Assembly (NCBI GenBank): GCA_038214535.1
Contig: JBBQRS010000059.1
Span: 1 to 29,631 of the forward strand
Length of the DNA: 29,631 nucleotides
Origin: JBBQRS01 sp038214535
Lineage (GTDB): Bacteria; Chloroflexota; Anaerolineae; CG2-30-64-16
Reading direction: 5' to 3'
Below, piece by piece: positions 14,320 to 21,884 of this stretch (positions are counted from its first letter, which is position 1; the number at the start of each line of letters is the position of its first letter). The notes under the pieces are model-generated. The model was given only the letters and a program-made list of their open reading frames with translations, made no database searches and was not told the origin of the DNA. Both the position numbers and the translations under genes were made by a program.

Positions 14320-14355
14320 GAAAAAAAGCGGGCATGGCTTTGCGCCATGCCCGCT
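14320..14355 (-). terminator. Intrinsic terminator of the exopolysaccharide locus
   Basis: AGCGGGCATGGC and GCCATGCCCGCT (14327-14338 and 14344-14355) form a perfect 12-base stem around a 5-base loop. On the minus strand the stem is followed by a run of seven Ts (14327 down to 14321), the classic rho-independent form. It lies 22 bases after the stop of the Wzc-type gene. On the plus strand the following bases (GTGTTATTCG) are less U-rich, so it mainly serves the minus strand. Confidence 0.88.
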
Positions 14356-14377
14356 GTGTTATTCGAATGCGCGCCAA

Positions 14378-16009
14378 TCAGGATGGCGGGGTGGGTGACT
14401 TATGCGCCTGTTCGGCGGGCCGGCCTTGCGGGCGACCGAGCACACGGCGCGCCGCCGGCACCGGTGTGGTGTCGTTATAGCGATAGTAAGCGTAGTAGGA
14501 CTTATGCGCCATGGGCACGTGGGTCAGCACGGCGCCCAGGACGCGCGCGTTGACCTGGCGCAGGCTCTCGACGGCGCGCGTCGCTTCGTCGCGCCGCGTG
14601 CTGCCGGCGCGGATGATCAGGAGGACGCCATCCACGAGGGTGGCGAGAACCGTCGCATCGGACGCGAGGTTGACGGGCGGGCTATCAATGACCAGGATGT
14701 CGGCCAGTTCTTCGGTTTTGTTGACCACCTGTTTCATGCGCTGCGACCCCAGCAGAATGGAGGGGTTGGGCGGAAGCGGGCCGGTCGGCAGGACGCGCAG
14801 GCCGGGCACCGCGGTTTCGAAGAGCACGCTTTCGGGGTCAATTTCCGGGTCGCGCAACAGTGTGGTCAGGCCGACGTGATTGCTGAGCTTGAAGCGGCTG
14901 TGTATCGCCGGACGACGCAGGTCGGCGTCAATCAAGATGACCTGTTGGCCGCGTTGCGCCAGGGCGGCGGCGAGATTGGCGGCTGTCGTGGACTTGCCTT
15001 CGCTGGCCGTGGGGCTGACGATGAGCACGCGCTTGATCGGCTGATCGGGCGAGGTGAATTCGAGGTTGGTACACAGGACGCGATAGGATTCGGCTGCGGG
15101 CGTCAGGCTCTGCCGGATGATGATCGGTTCATCGTCGCCGGATGCGCCTTCGATCAGCGGTATGGAAGCGAGCGTGGGCAGCGCGACGACCTTTTGCACT
15201 TCTTCCGTCGAATGCACGGTGTCATCCAGATAGTCCATCAGGTAAGCGGCAACCACCGCCAGCAGGAAGCCGAGCATCGTGTTGAGTAAGATGATCGGGA
15301 TCCGATTGGGGTCAACCGGGCGAGTGGGCAGCTCGGCCTGCTCGATGACGCTGATCTGGTTGACCGCACCGCTCTGGAGGTTGTCGAGCAGGCCGCCATA
15401 GTTGGCGCGCAGGTCGCTCAATTTCTGTTGCAGAACCACGATGTCGTTCTGGGTGTCTGAAATTTCCCGCGCGCTGAGCAGGGTGGCGAGTTCGTCTTGC
15501 TTGCGGCTGATTTCGGTCTTGGTATCTTCGATGCCGATTTCCAACTCGGCCAACTGTTTATTGACGAAGTCCTGGCGTTGTTGCTCCTCCGGGTTGAGGT
15601 TGCTGGGGCTTTGCAGGACGAGTTGGCGCACCAGTTCATCGGCGACGGCCTTCGTGCGGGCCGGATCCGTGTCTTCGACGGTGAGTTGAATCAACTGCGT
15701 GTTTGGGACGGTGGCGACGGTGTAATCGGGCAGGGAGTTCAGGCCCAGGGTCCGCATGGTTGCGGTGCGGATCGGTTGCCGGCGCAAGACTTCGGCATAG
15801 GTGTTCGCGAGCTGTTGGGCCAGGGCGAGGTCGTTGTTGGTCGGGTTGGCGGTTTCGATGGCGCGACCGATCAGCACGGTGGTGCTGGCTTGATAGGTGG
15901 GCACAATGCGCCCGGTCGCGATGATGCTGGCGATCATCGCAATCAAGGGGGCCAGCACCAGAAGCCACCAGCGTTGGCGTAGTGGGCGAATGAGTTCTTT
16001 TAATTCCAC
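14378..16009 (-). CDS. Wzc-type chain-length determinant fused to tyrosine autokinase (BY-kinase)
   Basis: 543 residues. The N-terminal Wzz domain has a membrane span at residues ~14-33 (WWLLVLAPLIAMIASIIA), a long periplasm-like coiled-coil loop, and a second span at ~235-260 that follows the Pro-rich LPTRPVDPNRIP motif. The cytoplasmic kinase domain has Walker A SPTASEGKST (K339), Walker A' VILIDADLRRP and Walker B ILVIDSPP. A C-terminal tyrosine cluster, SYYAYYRYND, is the autophosphorylation site. Such proteins control polymer length and export through cycles of phosphorylation and oligomerisation. It starts at GTG 16009 (GGAGCG about 10 bases upstream) behind its own promoter and leader and ends 22 bases before the terminator. 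The fused architecture is like Wzc of Gram-negatives, not the split CapA/CapB form. Confidence 0.92.
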   Translation of the reverse strand: MELKELIRPLRQRWWLLVLAPLIAMIASIIATGRIVPTYQASTTVLIGRAIETANPTNNDLALAQQLANTYAEVLRRQPIRTATMRTLGLNSLPDYTVATVPNTQLIQLTVEDTDPARTKAVADELVRQLVLQSPSNLNPEEQQRQDFVNKQLAELEIGIEDTKTEISRKQDELATLLSAREISDTQNDIVVLQQKLSDLRANYGGLLDNLQSGAVNQISVIEQAELPTRPVDPNRIPIILLNTMLGFLLAVVAAYLMDYLDDTVHSTEEVQKVVALPTLASIPLIEGASGDDEPIIIRQSLTPAAESYRVLCTNLEFTSPDQPIKRVLIVSPTASEGKSTTAANLAAALAQRGQQVILIDADLRRPAIHSRFKLSNHVGLTTLLRDPEIDPESVLFETAVPGLRVLPTGPLPPNPSILLGSQRMKQVVNKTEELADILVIDSPPVNLASDATVLATLVDGVLLIIRAGSTRRDEATRAVESLRQVNARVLGAVLTHVPMAHKSYYAYYRYNDTTPVPAARRVLGRPQGRPAEQAHKSPTPPS

Positions 16010-16031
16010 AGAGATTCGCGCTCCATTGAGG

Positions 16032-16110
16032 GTCCGGCCACCATGATTGGGTTTGCATACCCGGTCAAAAGTGCGCCCGGTTGAGTGCGTTGCGTCGTCA
16101 ATGGCCGGAC
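16032..16110 (-). promoter_or_regulatory. Structured 5' leader of the Wzc-type gene
   Basis: GTCCGGCCA (16032-16040) and TGGCCGGAC (16102-16110) are perfect 9-base inverted copies that would close a 61-base loop in the leader RNA. Inside is a smaller hairpin GGGTATGCAAACCC. Together they occupy most of the ~113-base leader between the predicted transcription start (about 16122) and the GTG at 16009. No known riboswitch class is recognised. Confidence 0.45.
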
Positions 16111-16128
16111 ATAGGAAATCACGGAGTC

Positions 16129-16158
16129 ATTGTACCCTTTCGGTGTGACGTGTGTCAA
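16129..16158 (-). promoter_or_regulatory. Sigma-70-like promoter of the Wzc-type gene
   Basis: On the minus strand TTGACA (16158-16153) is a perfect -35, followed after 18 bases by TACAAT (16134-16129), a five-of-six -10. An A/T-rich segment (ATACGAAATATGTTTA) precedes the -35 and may act as an UP element. The promoter lets the length regulator be expressed apart from the long upstream operon. Confidence 0.72.
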
Positions 16159-16197
16159 TAAACATATTTCGTATCTGTCCGAAAACGGCGCGTCGTT

Positions 16198-16265
16198 CTT
16201 CTTTGTAGTGACGGCTTCAGCCGTTGTACTGGCCCCCAACGGCTGAAGCCGTCACTACAAAGAAG
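16198..16265. repeat. Dispersed palindromic repeat, copy C (perfect)
   Basis: Arms 16198-16226 and 16237-16265 are perfect 29-base inverted copies around the 10-base centre TACTGGCCCC. The core GTAGTGACGGCTTCAGCCG is identical to copies A and B near 8.3 kb. It lies between the stop of the PD40 lipoprotein gene (16299) and the promoter at 16129-16158. Confidence 0.85.
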
Positions 16266-16298
16266 TCGCATGAGCATTCGCGCTGCAAAACCGATGGG

Positions 16299-18383
16299 CT
16301 ACTTGACCCAGACGGGGGAATAATCCTCGTAAGACGATGTGAAGAGGGGCCGTGGGTTGCCGCCATCCGCGTCCATGATCCATGTCTGCCGCCGACCGGT
16401 GCCGCGGTTCGACGTGAACACGATCTGCGAGCCGTCAGGCGAATAGGAGGGGTGCTTGTCCCACTCCCAGTCGTTGGTCGTCAGCCGGCGCATCCCGCTG
16501 CCGTCGCGATTCATGACGTAGATTTCATCATTGCCGGCCTCTTGCGAGACGAAGGCGAACTGGTTGCCGCCGGGCCGCCAGGCGGGGTCGTAACTGTCGT
16601 CGGCGAATTCGGTGATTTGTGAGCGTTGATTGGTCTTATTGTTGATCAGGAAGAGTTGGAACTTGCCGTCCGCGTCGGCCTCGACCGACAGTGACAGGGC
16701 GCCGTCTCCGGTATTGGTGCGTTTTTCCGCCGCCTCGGCCCGGTTGAAGACCCAGGATTGCGTGACAAAGCCAAGCTGACCGGTGGCCGGATCGTAGACC
16801 CAGATGTTGCTGCCCGCCAACCCCACGGGAGAAGGACGGTCGCTGAGGAAGAGGATCTTGCCGGTCACTTCGCGCGGGGCCGCGTCGGGAACCGGCGTGG
16901 CGGTCGGTCGCGAGAGGTCCTGGTAAACGATCAGGGGCACCGCGGTCGGGTAGGGCGTGAAGGTCGGTGTGATTGCGCGCGCAGGTTGCGGCGTGAAGGT
17001 GCCGGTGGTCATGGCGACTGCGGTCGCATAGCGCGAGAGGGCGGATGCGGTCGCGGCGTTGAGGGGGCGCGGCGTGGCCGTGACCAACACAGGCGTTGGC
17101 GTCAGGGTCGCCAACACGGCATTGTATGGCAACGGCGTCAGCGTGCCCACGGCGCGGTTTCTGGCGGCGACGGTGAGCATCATCACGGCGGCTGTAGACA
17201 CATTTTCGGGCATCGGCGTCGGAATGACGATGAATGGCGTGACGGCGTTTTCGGGCGTCGGGGTGTACGTGCCCGTCGCCAGGGCGACCGCGGTCGCGTA
17301 CCCTGCTTCGGCGGTGGCGGTGGCGTTGTTCGCTGCCGGCGGCGTGCCGGCGACTACCGGCGGTAGGCTGTAGAGCGAAGCGATGGCCTGGGCCGTTGCA
17401 ATGTTTTGCGCGACCGGCGTGGCAGTGAGGAAGCGCAGCACCGGGGTGGGCGTGCCGCCTTCGGCCGCGACCGCGGTGGCCGTCAGGGCGTTGGCGGCGG
17501 CGGTGTAGACGTTCTGCGGCGTCGCAGGTTGCATCCCGATGATGATCGGCTCGGTAGGCAGCGGCGGCGGTGTGTCGGGCGGCTGGTCAATGTAGATGCG
17601 CAACTGCGGGCGCGAGCCGCGCGTGGCGGGGCCAAAGCCGCTATCCCAGGCGAACAATGTGTCGCCGCCGCCGGTCGGCCCGGTGAGACGCACCCAGAGT
17701 TCGGTGGAGCCGTTGAGCAGTTGTTGCTCGATCCAGTCGAGCGTCGAGGGATCGAGTTGCCAGGTGTTGGCGCCGCCCGCCGTCAGATCGGCCGGGAAGA
17801 GCGTGGGCAAGAGGCTGGCGGCCGCGGGGGCCGTGGATATCGCCTGATAGTCGGCGGCGCGGAAATCGGGCAGCGCGGTTTGCGCCAGGATTTGCGCCGA
17901 CCAACTGCCGCCGCTCGCGGGATCGAGGCGGTCCTGGCGCAAACCGACCAACTCCAGGTCGGCGGAGAGGAGAGGCGCGCCGCGCGGCACGCGGCTGAGG
18001 TCAAAACGCACGGCGGAGAGCAGCGCGCTGTTTTCGGAATAACCGGCGTACAAGAACGAATCGCCGATGTGATTGCGGATATTGTCGTTGCTGTCCCACC
18101 AGATGATGTCCACCCCGCTGGGCTCGCTGGAAATCAGCCGCCCCGGCGGCTGCTCGGTCGGCTGGGCCGGTGCGTCGGGCGCGTCGGGCGCAGCGGTGGG
18201 CTGTCCTGGTTCGGGCGTCACGGCTTCCAGCGTGGACGTTGGGCTGGGCAGTAACGGGGGCGGCGTGATATTGGGCAGCCGTCGCTCAAGGGCGCAACCG
18301 GACAGGAGTCCGGTCATTAGCAGCAAGGCAAGCCAGAGCAGCGGGCGCTTGCCTGCTTGTGTTATTCGCGATGTAAAGCTCAT
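16299..18383 (-). CDS. Lipoprotein with DNRLRE-like domain, Thr/Ala/Pro repeat linker and PD40 propeller
   Basis: 694 residues. The signal peptide WLALLLMTGLLSGC puts the lipidated Cys at position 30. Residues ~85-265 resemble the DNRLRE beta-sandwich (LLSAVRFDLSRVPRGAPLLSADLELVGL ... STELWVRLTG). Residues 291-482 form a low-complexity linker of imperfect repeats. Residues ~508-694 carry PD40/TolB-like propeller blades, such as SYDPAWRPGGNQFAFVS, EIYVMNRDGSGMRRLT and SYSPDGSQIVFTSNR. The protein is probably anchored outside the membrane and may bind polymer or cell-wall material. Its start overlaps the stop of gmhB by four bases (ATGA), so it is translationally coupled to sugar-nucleotide synthesis. 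CAGGAAC precedes the ATG. The exact role is unknown. Confidence 0.8.
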   Translation of the reverse strand: MSFTSRITQAGKRPLLWLALLLMTGLLSGCALERRLPNITPPPLLPSPTSTLEAVTPEPGQPTAAPDAPDAPAQPTEQPPGRLISSEPSGVDIIWWDSNDNIRNHIGDSFLYAGYSENSALLSAVRFDLSRVPRGAPLLSADLELVGLRQDRLDPASGGSWSAQILAQTALPDFRAADYQAISTAPAAASLLPTLFPADLTAGGANTWQLDPSTLDWIEQQLLNGSTELWVRLTGPTGGGDTLFAWDSGFGPATRGSRPQLRIYIDQPPDTPPPLPTEPIIIGMQPATPQNVYTAAANALTATAVAAEGGTPTPVLRFLTATPVAQNIATAQAIASLYSLPPVVAGTPPAANNATATAEAGYATAVALATGTYTPTPENAVTPFIVIPTPMPENVSTAAVMMLTVAARNRAVGTLTPLPYNAVLATLTPTPVLVTATPRPLNAATASALSRYATAVAMTTGTFTPQPARAITPTFTPYPTAVPLIVYQDLSRPTATPVPDAAPREVTGKILFLSDRPSPVGLAGSNIWVYDPATGQLGFVTQSWVFNRAEAAEKRTNTGDGALSLSVEADADGKFQLFLINNKTNQRSQITEFADDSYDPAWRPGGNQFAFVSQEAGNDEIYVMNRDGSGMRRLTTNDWEWDKHPSYSPDGSQIVFTSNRGTGRRQTWIMDADGGNPRPLFTSSYEDYSPVWVK
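16938..17513 (-). repeat. Protein-coding repeats in the lipoprotein linker
   Basis: Residues 291-482 of the lipoprotein contain about five imperfect units that open with N-x-x-T-A (N291, N327, N353, N394, N442) and often include ATAVA-x-x-TGT-x-TP-x-P. The units differ in length (26 to 48 residues), which suggests growth and decay by recombination. Pro and Thr dominate, as in extended, possibly O-glycosylated, stalks. Confidence 0.65.
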
Positions 18384-18964
18384 TGGGTTCCTGTTGTAGG
18401 TTGAGATACTTTTTGTATGATCACATCATAAATCCAATCCACCGCAGCTTGCAAGTCATCCACGATTGCAAACTCACCGAGATTGGAAACCATTGCGGAT
18501 TGGAGCTGGGCGACGCCGCGTCCGGTGCGCACCATGATGGGATAAACGCCGGCCGCGTGAGCGGCCTGGATGTCCGAAAGGGCGTCGCCGACCAGGAAGC
18601 TGTGCGCGAGATCGAGCCGGAGGTCCTTGGCGGCGGCGAACAGCAAGCCGGGCGCGGGCTTACGACAGGCGCAACCGGCTTCCGGCGCATGGGGACAGTA
18701 CCATACGCCATCCATACGCCCGCCCGCGGCCTGCACCGCGCTGATCATGCGCGCGTTGATCGCTTCGACGGTTTCCTGCGTCGCCAACCCCCGGCCGATG
18801 ATGCTCTGATTGGTGATGACCGCGATGGGCCACCCCAGTTGCGTCAGATGGCGCAGGGCGCTGAGCGCGCCGGGCAGGAACTCGAACTCGGCCCAGGATG
18901 TGACGTGATCGGGACGGTTGGCGTTGATTACGCCGTCACGATCCAGGAAGATGCCCGGGCGCAT
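18380..18964 (-). CDS. gmhB: D-glycero-D-manno-heptose-1,7-bisphosphate 7-phosphatase
   Basis: 194 residues, the family's usual length. The HAD motifs are all present: FLDRDGVIN with nucleophile D8 and D10, ITNQS (motif II), RKP (K102, motif III) and VGDALSD with D127 and D131. The GmhB-specific zinc loop CPHAPEAGCAC (C90, H92, C98, C100) is intact. GmhB removes the 7-phosphate from heptose-1,7-bisphosphate, yielding heptose-1-phosphate for nucleotidyl transfer. The gene follows the SIS-nucleotidyltransferase fusion after 3 bases and overlaps the lipoprotein gene by 4, fitting its place in a heptose operon. Whether it prefers the alpha or beta anomer cannot be read from the sequence; the nearby HddA/HddC-like proteins suggest alpha. 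Confidence 0.9.
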   Translation of the reverse strand: MRPGIFLDRDGVINANRPDHVTSWAEFEFLPGALSALRHLTQLGWPIAVITNQSIIGRGLATQETVEAINARMISAVQAAGGRMDGVWYCPHAPEAGCACRKPAPGLLFAAAKDLRLDLAHSFLVGDALSDIQAAHAAGVYPIMVRTGRGVAQLQSAMVSNLGEFAIVDDLQAAVDWIYDVIIQKVSQPTTGTQ

Positions 18965-18967
18965 CGG

Positions 18968-20344
18968 TCAGATGGCCCCGGTGATCAGGGGGCGACGCGC
19001 GGCGGCCCGCCGGGTGCGGAGCGGCCAATCCCGCTGCGCCTGTTCGTACTTGGAAGGCGTGCCGATATCCAGCAGATACGCGTCGTCCGTCAGGGTCCAG
19101 CCGTAAATGGACTTGCCCGCAGCGAGCAGGGCGGGAAAGAGATGCAAGCCGAAATCGTAGAACGTCGCATCCGGGATTTGCTCGACGACCCAGGGTTCCA
19201 TCACCAGCACGCCGGCCGCAGCCAGGTCGGTGAAGACCTCTTCGGGCCGGGGTTTCTCGACGAAGCGATGGATCCGCCCGCGGGCGTCCACGTCCACCAG
19301 GCCCACCTCGGTCGGGTTGGGGACGTGATAGAGGCTCATGGTGATGGCCGTGTGGGGGTCGCGGATCACATTTTCGTGATGATAGGCAATCAGCGCGGCC
19401 AGGTCGAGGTCGGTCAGCACGTCGCCGTAGACGACGACCAGCGGCGACGCGCCGGCAAAGCCGTTGAGTTTGCGGACCGCGCCGGCTGTACCCATCACGG
19501 GGTCTTCCAGCGAATAGGTGAGCCTGACGCCATGCGCGGCCCCATCGCCGAAATGCTCGGTGACGACCTGCGGCAGGTAGCTGAGGTTTATGGCAATGTC
19601 GGAGATGCCGTAGTGCTTGAGCCAGTTGACGGTATATTCCAGCATGGGGCGGTCGGCGATGGGCAGCATCGGCTTGGGCCGGTCAAGGGTGTGGGGCCGG
19701 AGCCGCGTGCCTTCACCGGCGGCGAGAATCAACGCGCGCGGCGGTGATACGCTGCGCTGCGAGATGGCCGTGATGCGCGCCTTGAGCGCGGTGGAGAGCA
19801 TGTGGCTGAGGACCAGGTGAATGTCTTCTTGCTGGTAGATCGCGCCGATGGGAGAGAGGACGCAAATGTCCACCGCACCGGCCATCTTCCCGCCGTTATC
19901 GCCGGTGATGCCGATGGTGGTCGCGCCGATTTCGGAGGCGCGCCGTAAGGCCGTCAGCACGTTGCGGCTGTTTCCGCTGCATGAGAATGCCATCACGACA
20001 TCGCCCGGCCGGCAAAGGCCGTGGAGTTGTTCGGCAAAGACGTGATCGTAATCGGAGTCGTTGGCCCAGGCCGTAATCAGGGGGACGTTATCGGCGAGCG
20101 AAACGGCGCGCAGGCGGCGTTGGTTGGGGACGATGGTCAGTTTGTTGAGATCATTGGTCATGTGCGACGCCATGGCTGCGCTGCCGCCGTTGCCCATCAG
20201 GAATACGTGGCGCTCTTCGCGCCAGGCGCGCGTCAGTTCATCTACGACCTGTTCCAGGCGCTCATGATCAATGTGTTGTAAGGCAATATTGATGGCTGCG
20301 ATGTAATCGTTGAAAAAGCTTTGTGTGTGGTCGGGAGTACCCAC
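18968..20344 (-). CDS. Fusion of a GmhA-like SIS-domain sugar-phosphate isomerase and an HddC-like nucleotidyltransferase
   Basis: 458 residues joining two enzymes normally made apart. Residues 1-~195 are a SIS domain with GNGGSAAMASHMTNDL (51-66) and SCSGNSRNV (121-129), closest by eye to GmhA. Residues ~203-458 are a nucleotidyltransferase: LAAGEGTRLRP (207-217), the metal Asp in YGDV (D308), VEKPRP (362-367) and LDIGTP (425-430), resembling HddC and mannose-1-phosphate guanylyltransferases. GmhA makes heptose-7-phosphate from sedoheptulose-7-phosphate; HddC adds GMP to heptose-1-phosphate. With HddA and GmhB nearby the pathway is complete. Aligned with E. coli GmhA, E65 is Asp here and Q172 is Glu (E173), while H180 is kept (H181). 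The GTG start has GGAGGAG about 8 bases upstream. Which nucleotide is used (GDP or another) is inference. Confidence 0.85.
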   Translation of the reverse strand: MGTPDHTQSFFNDYIAAINIALQHIDHERLEQVVDELTRAWREERHVFLMGNGGSAAMASHMTNDLNKLTIVPNQRRLRAVSLADNVPLITAWANDSDYDHVFAEQLHGLCRPGDVVMAFSCSGNSRNVLTALRRASEIGATTIGITGDNGGKMAGAVDICVLSPIGAIYQQEDIHLVLSHMLSTALKARITAISQRSVSPPRALILAAGEGTRLRPHTLDRPKPMLPIADRPMLEYTVNWLKHYGISDIAINLSYLPQVVTEHFGDGAAHGVRLTYSLEDPVMGTAGAVRKLNGFAGASPLVVVYGDVLTDLDLAALIAYHHENVIRDPHTAITMSLYHVPNPTEVGLVDVDARGRIHRFVEKPRPEEVFTDLAAAGVLVMEPWVVEQIPDATFYDFGLHLFPALLAAGKSIYGWTLTDDAYLLDIGTPSKYEQAQRDWPLRTRRAAARRPLITGAI

Positions 20345-20390
20345 GAGTTTTCTCCTCCATTGCAGGTGCGAGGCGATAGGCTGGATTGCG

Positions 20391-21884
20391 CTATGTTCGG
20401 GCCTGGCGCAGCCAGCGCCAGACGCGCGTTGTCGAGATGGCGACCGACTGGAACAGGATTTGTAGATCGAGCCAGGGAGTCCAGTTGCGGATATAGTATA
20501 GATCGAAGTTGCGCTCGTCTCCTTGCGACCAATAGGTCCAGACGGACCAGGGACCGATCATCCCCGGTTTGAGGGTGCGCTGGTTGCGGGTGGCGCGTTC
20601 ATCGCGCGAATCGCGGTCGGCGGGCTGGGCGCGTGGACCGACGAGACTCATCTGTCCGGCGACGACGTGGAAGATCTGCGGTGCGCGCTCGAGTTCGGTT
20701 TGTTCGAGCCAACGGCCGTGCAATGACGGCGCGCCATCAGGCCGCCGGGTCCGGAAGCAAAGCATGTTCAGGACGGCGCCATTGGGCAGGAGCACCGGGT
20801 TGCGCTCAAAGACCGGCAGATCGCGATCAGCCAGCTTGATGAAGAGCGCCAGCAGGCCCAGGAAGGGCAGCGTCAGCAACAACATGGGGACGCCCAGGCC
20901 ATAATCGAGCGCGGCCTTGACGGCCGCGTCTGGGCCGACAAGCCGGGCGTCATGCACGGTGAGCAAGGGGACGAACTGGCGATTGGTGACGGCGACGCTG
21001 GTGGACATGATTTCGTAGAAGCCGGGCGAGAGGCGCATGGTGTAATCGCCGTCGCAGTTGCCGTTGATGATGATCTCTTCGAAGGTCTCCCAGGCGATCG
21101 CGTTGGGCACGACCACAACTTCGTCCACCTCGTGCTGGCGCACAAGATCGTGCAGGTTGCGGGGGCGACCGAGGACCTTGACGCCGCCGCCGACATCCGT
21201 GCCGTAGGCCTTGAAATCATCCAGGAAGCCGACGATCTGGATGCCTGACGTGGGCGAGCTGGTCCATTGCTGGGCCATGGCGAGGCCTTGATCGTTCGCG
21301 CCGACGAGCAGTACCCGGTTTGTGAGGTAGCCATGCCGGCGCAAGCCATAGCCGATGCGCCGTGAAATGAAGCGCTGAAGGAGCAGGAAGGCAATGCTCA
21401 ACGCCCACGCCGTGATCAGCCAGCCGCGCGAAACAAGGCTGAACTGGTCTCGCCAGAGGAATGAGAGCAAGACGATGGCGATGACCCCGGCGGTGCAGGC
21501 TTTGAAAAGTAGTTGATATTCTTTGGTGCCGCCCAGCAGGTTGTCGCGACGATAGAGGCCGAAGAAGGCGAAGAGCGCCAGCCAGATCGGCAGGCTGTAG
21601 AAAGAGAGTGCGCGATAAGCGCTCAGGTTTTCGAGGCCATAGTAATCGAGGATCCCGCTGGAGATCCGAAAACTGTGGGCCAGCCAGAGGCTGAACAACA
21701 CGGTCGCGCTATCCAGGACGGCGAGGTACGCGATGAAGGCGCGCCATTCGCGCCGAAGCGCGGGGCGCTCGCCTTGCGATAGCGCCGCAGTGGAGCCTGT
21801 TTTGGCGCCGGCCTCTGCGCCCAGCGGGACGGAGACCGGTAGCGTTGAAGGCATCAGCGATTTATAGGGGCCGTTACCGGCCAT
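20391..21884 (-). CDS. Long WbaP-like polyprenyl-phosphate sugar transferase homolog with degenerate catalytic motif
   Basis: 497 residues with the layout of long phosphoglycosyl transferases: four N-terminal membrane helices (~52-172), a nucleotide-binding-like domain VLLVGANDQG (191-200) to ~300, a membrane-inserted helix (~326-350), and a C-terminal sugar transferase domain. In that domain GQMSLVGPR (410-418), LKPGMIGPWSV (438-448) and IRNWTPWLDLQIL are kept, but the catalytic SLDELPQ is TELERAPQ (396-403), so the Asp-Glu pair reads Glu-Arg, and the usual SPGPVF and KFRTM motifs are also altered (DLPVF, CFRTR). It therefore looks catalytically inactive and could serve as a scaffold or regulator. 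AAAGGAG precedes the ATG; the gene overlaps hddA by 31 bases. The frame is intact, with no sign of a pseudogene. Confidence 0.8.
   Translation of the reverse strand: MAGNGPYKSLMPSTLPVSVPLGAEAGAKTGSTAALSQGERPALRREWRAFIAYLAVLDSATVLFSLWLAHSFRISSGILDYYGLENLSAYRALSFYSLPIWLALFAFFGLYRRDNLLGGTKEYQLLFKACTAGVIAIVLLSFLWRDQFSLVSRGWLITAWALSIAFLLLQRFISRRIGYGLRRHGYLTNRVLLVGANDQGLAMAQQWTSSPTSGIQIVGFLDDFKAYGTDVGGGVKVLGRPRNLHDLVRQHEVDEVVVVPNAIAWETFEEIIINGNCDGDYTMRLSPGFYEIMSTSVAVTNRQFVPLLTVHDARLVGPDAAVKAALDYGLGVPMLLLTLPFLGLLALFIKLADRDLPVFERNPVLLPNGAVLNMLCFRTRRPDGAPSLHGRWLEQTELERAPQIFHVVAGQMSLVGPRAQPADRDSRDERATRNQRTLKPGMIGPWSVWTYWSQGDERNFDLYYIRNWTPWLDLQILFQSVAISTTRVWRWLRQART

Noticed and set aside
16010..16122. 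Known c-di-GMP riboswitch in the Wzc-type leader
   Set aside because: The leader has stems but I could not match it to the GEMM core; only a structured leader is claimed.
18383..19747. Plus-strand open frame (454 codons) across gmhB and the fusion gene
   Set aside because: It spans two clear minus-strand genes and has no recognisable motif or ribosome site.
20391..21884. Pseudogene call for the degenerate WbaP-like gene
   Set aside because: The frame is intact over 497 codons, has a strong ribosome site and is embedded in a tightly packed operon; loss of motif residues is point-like, which suggests a retained inactive protein instead.
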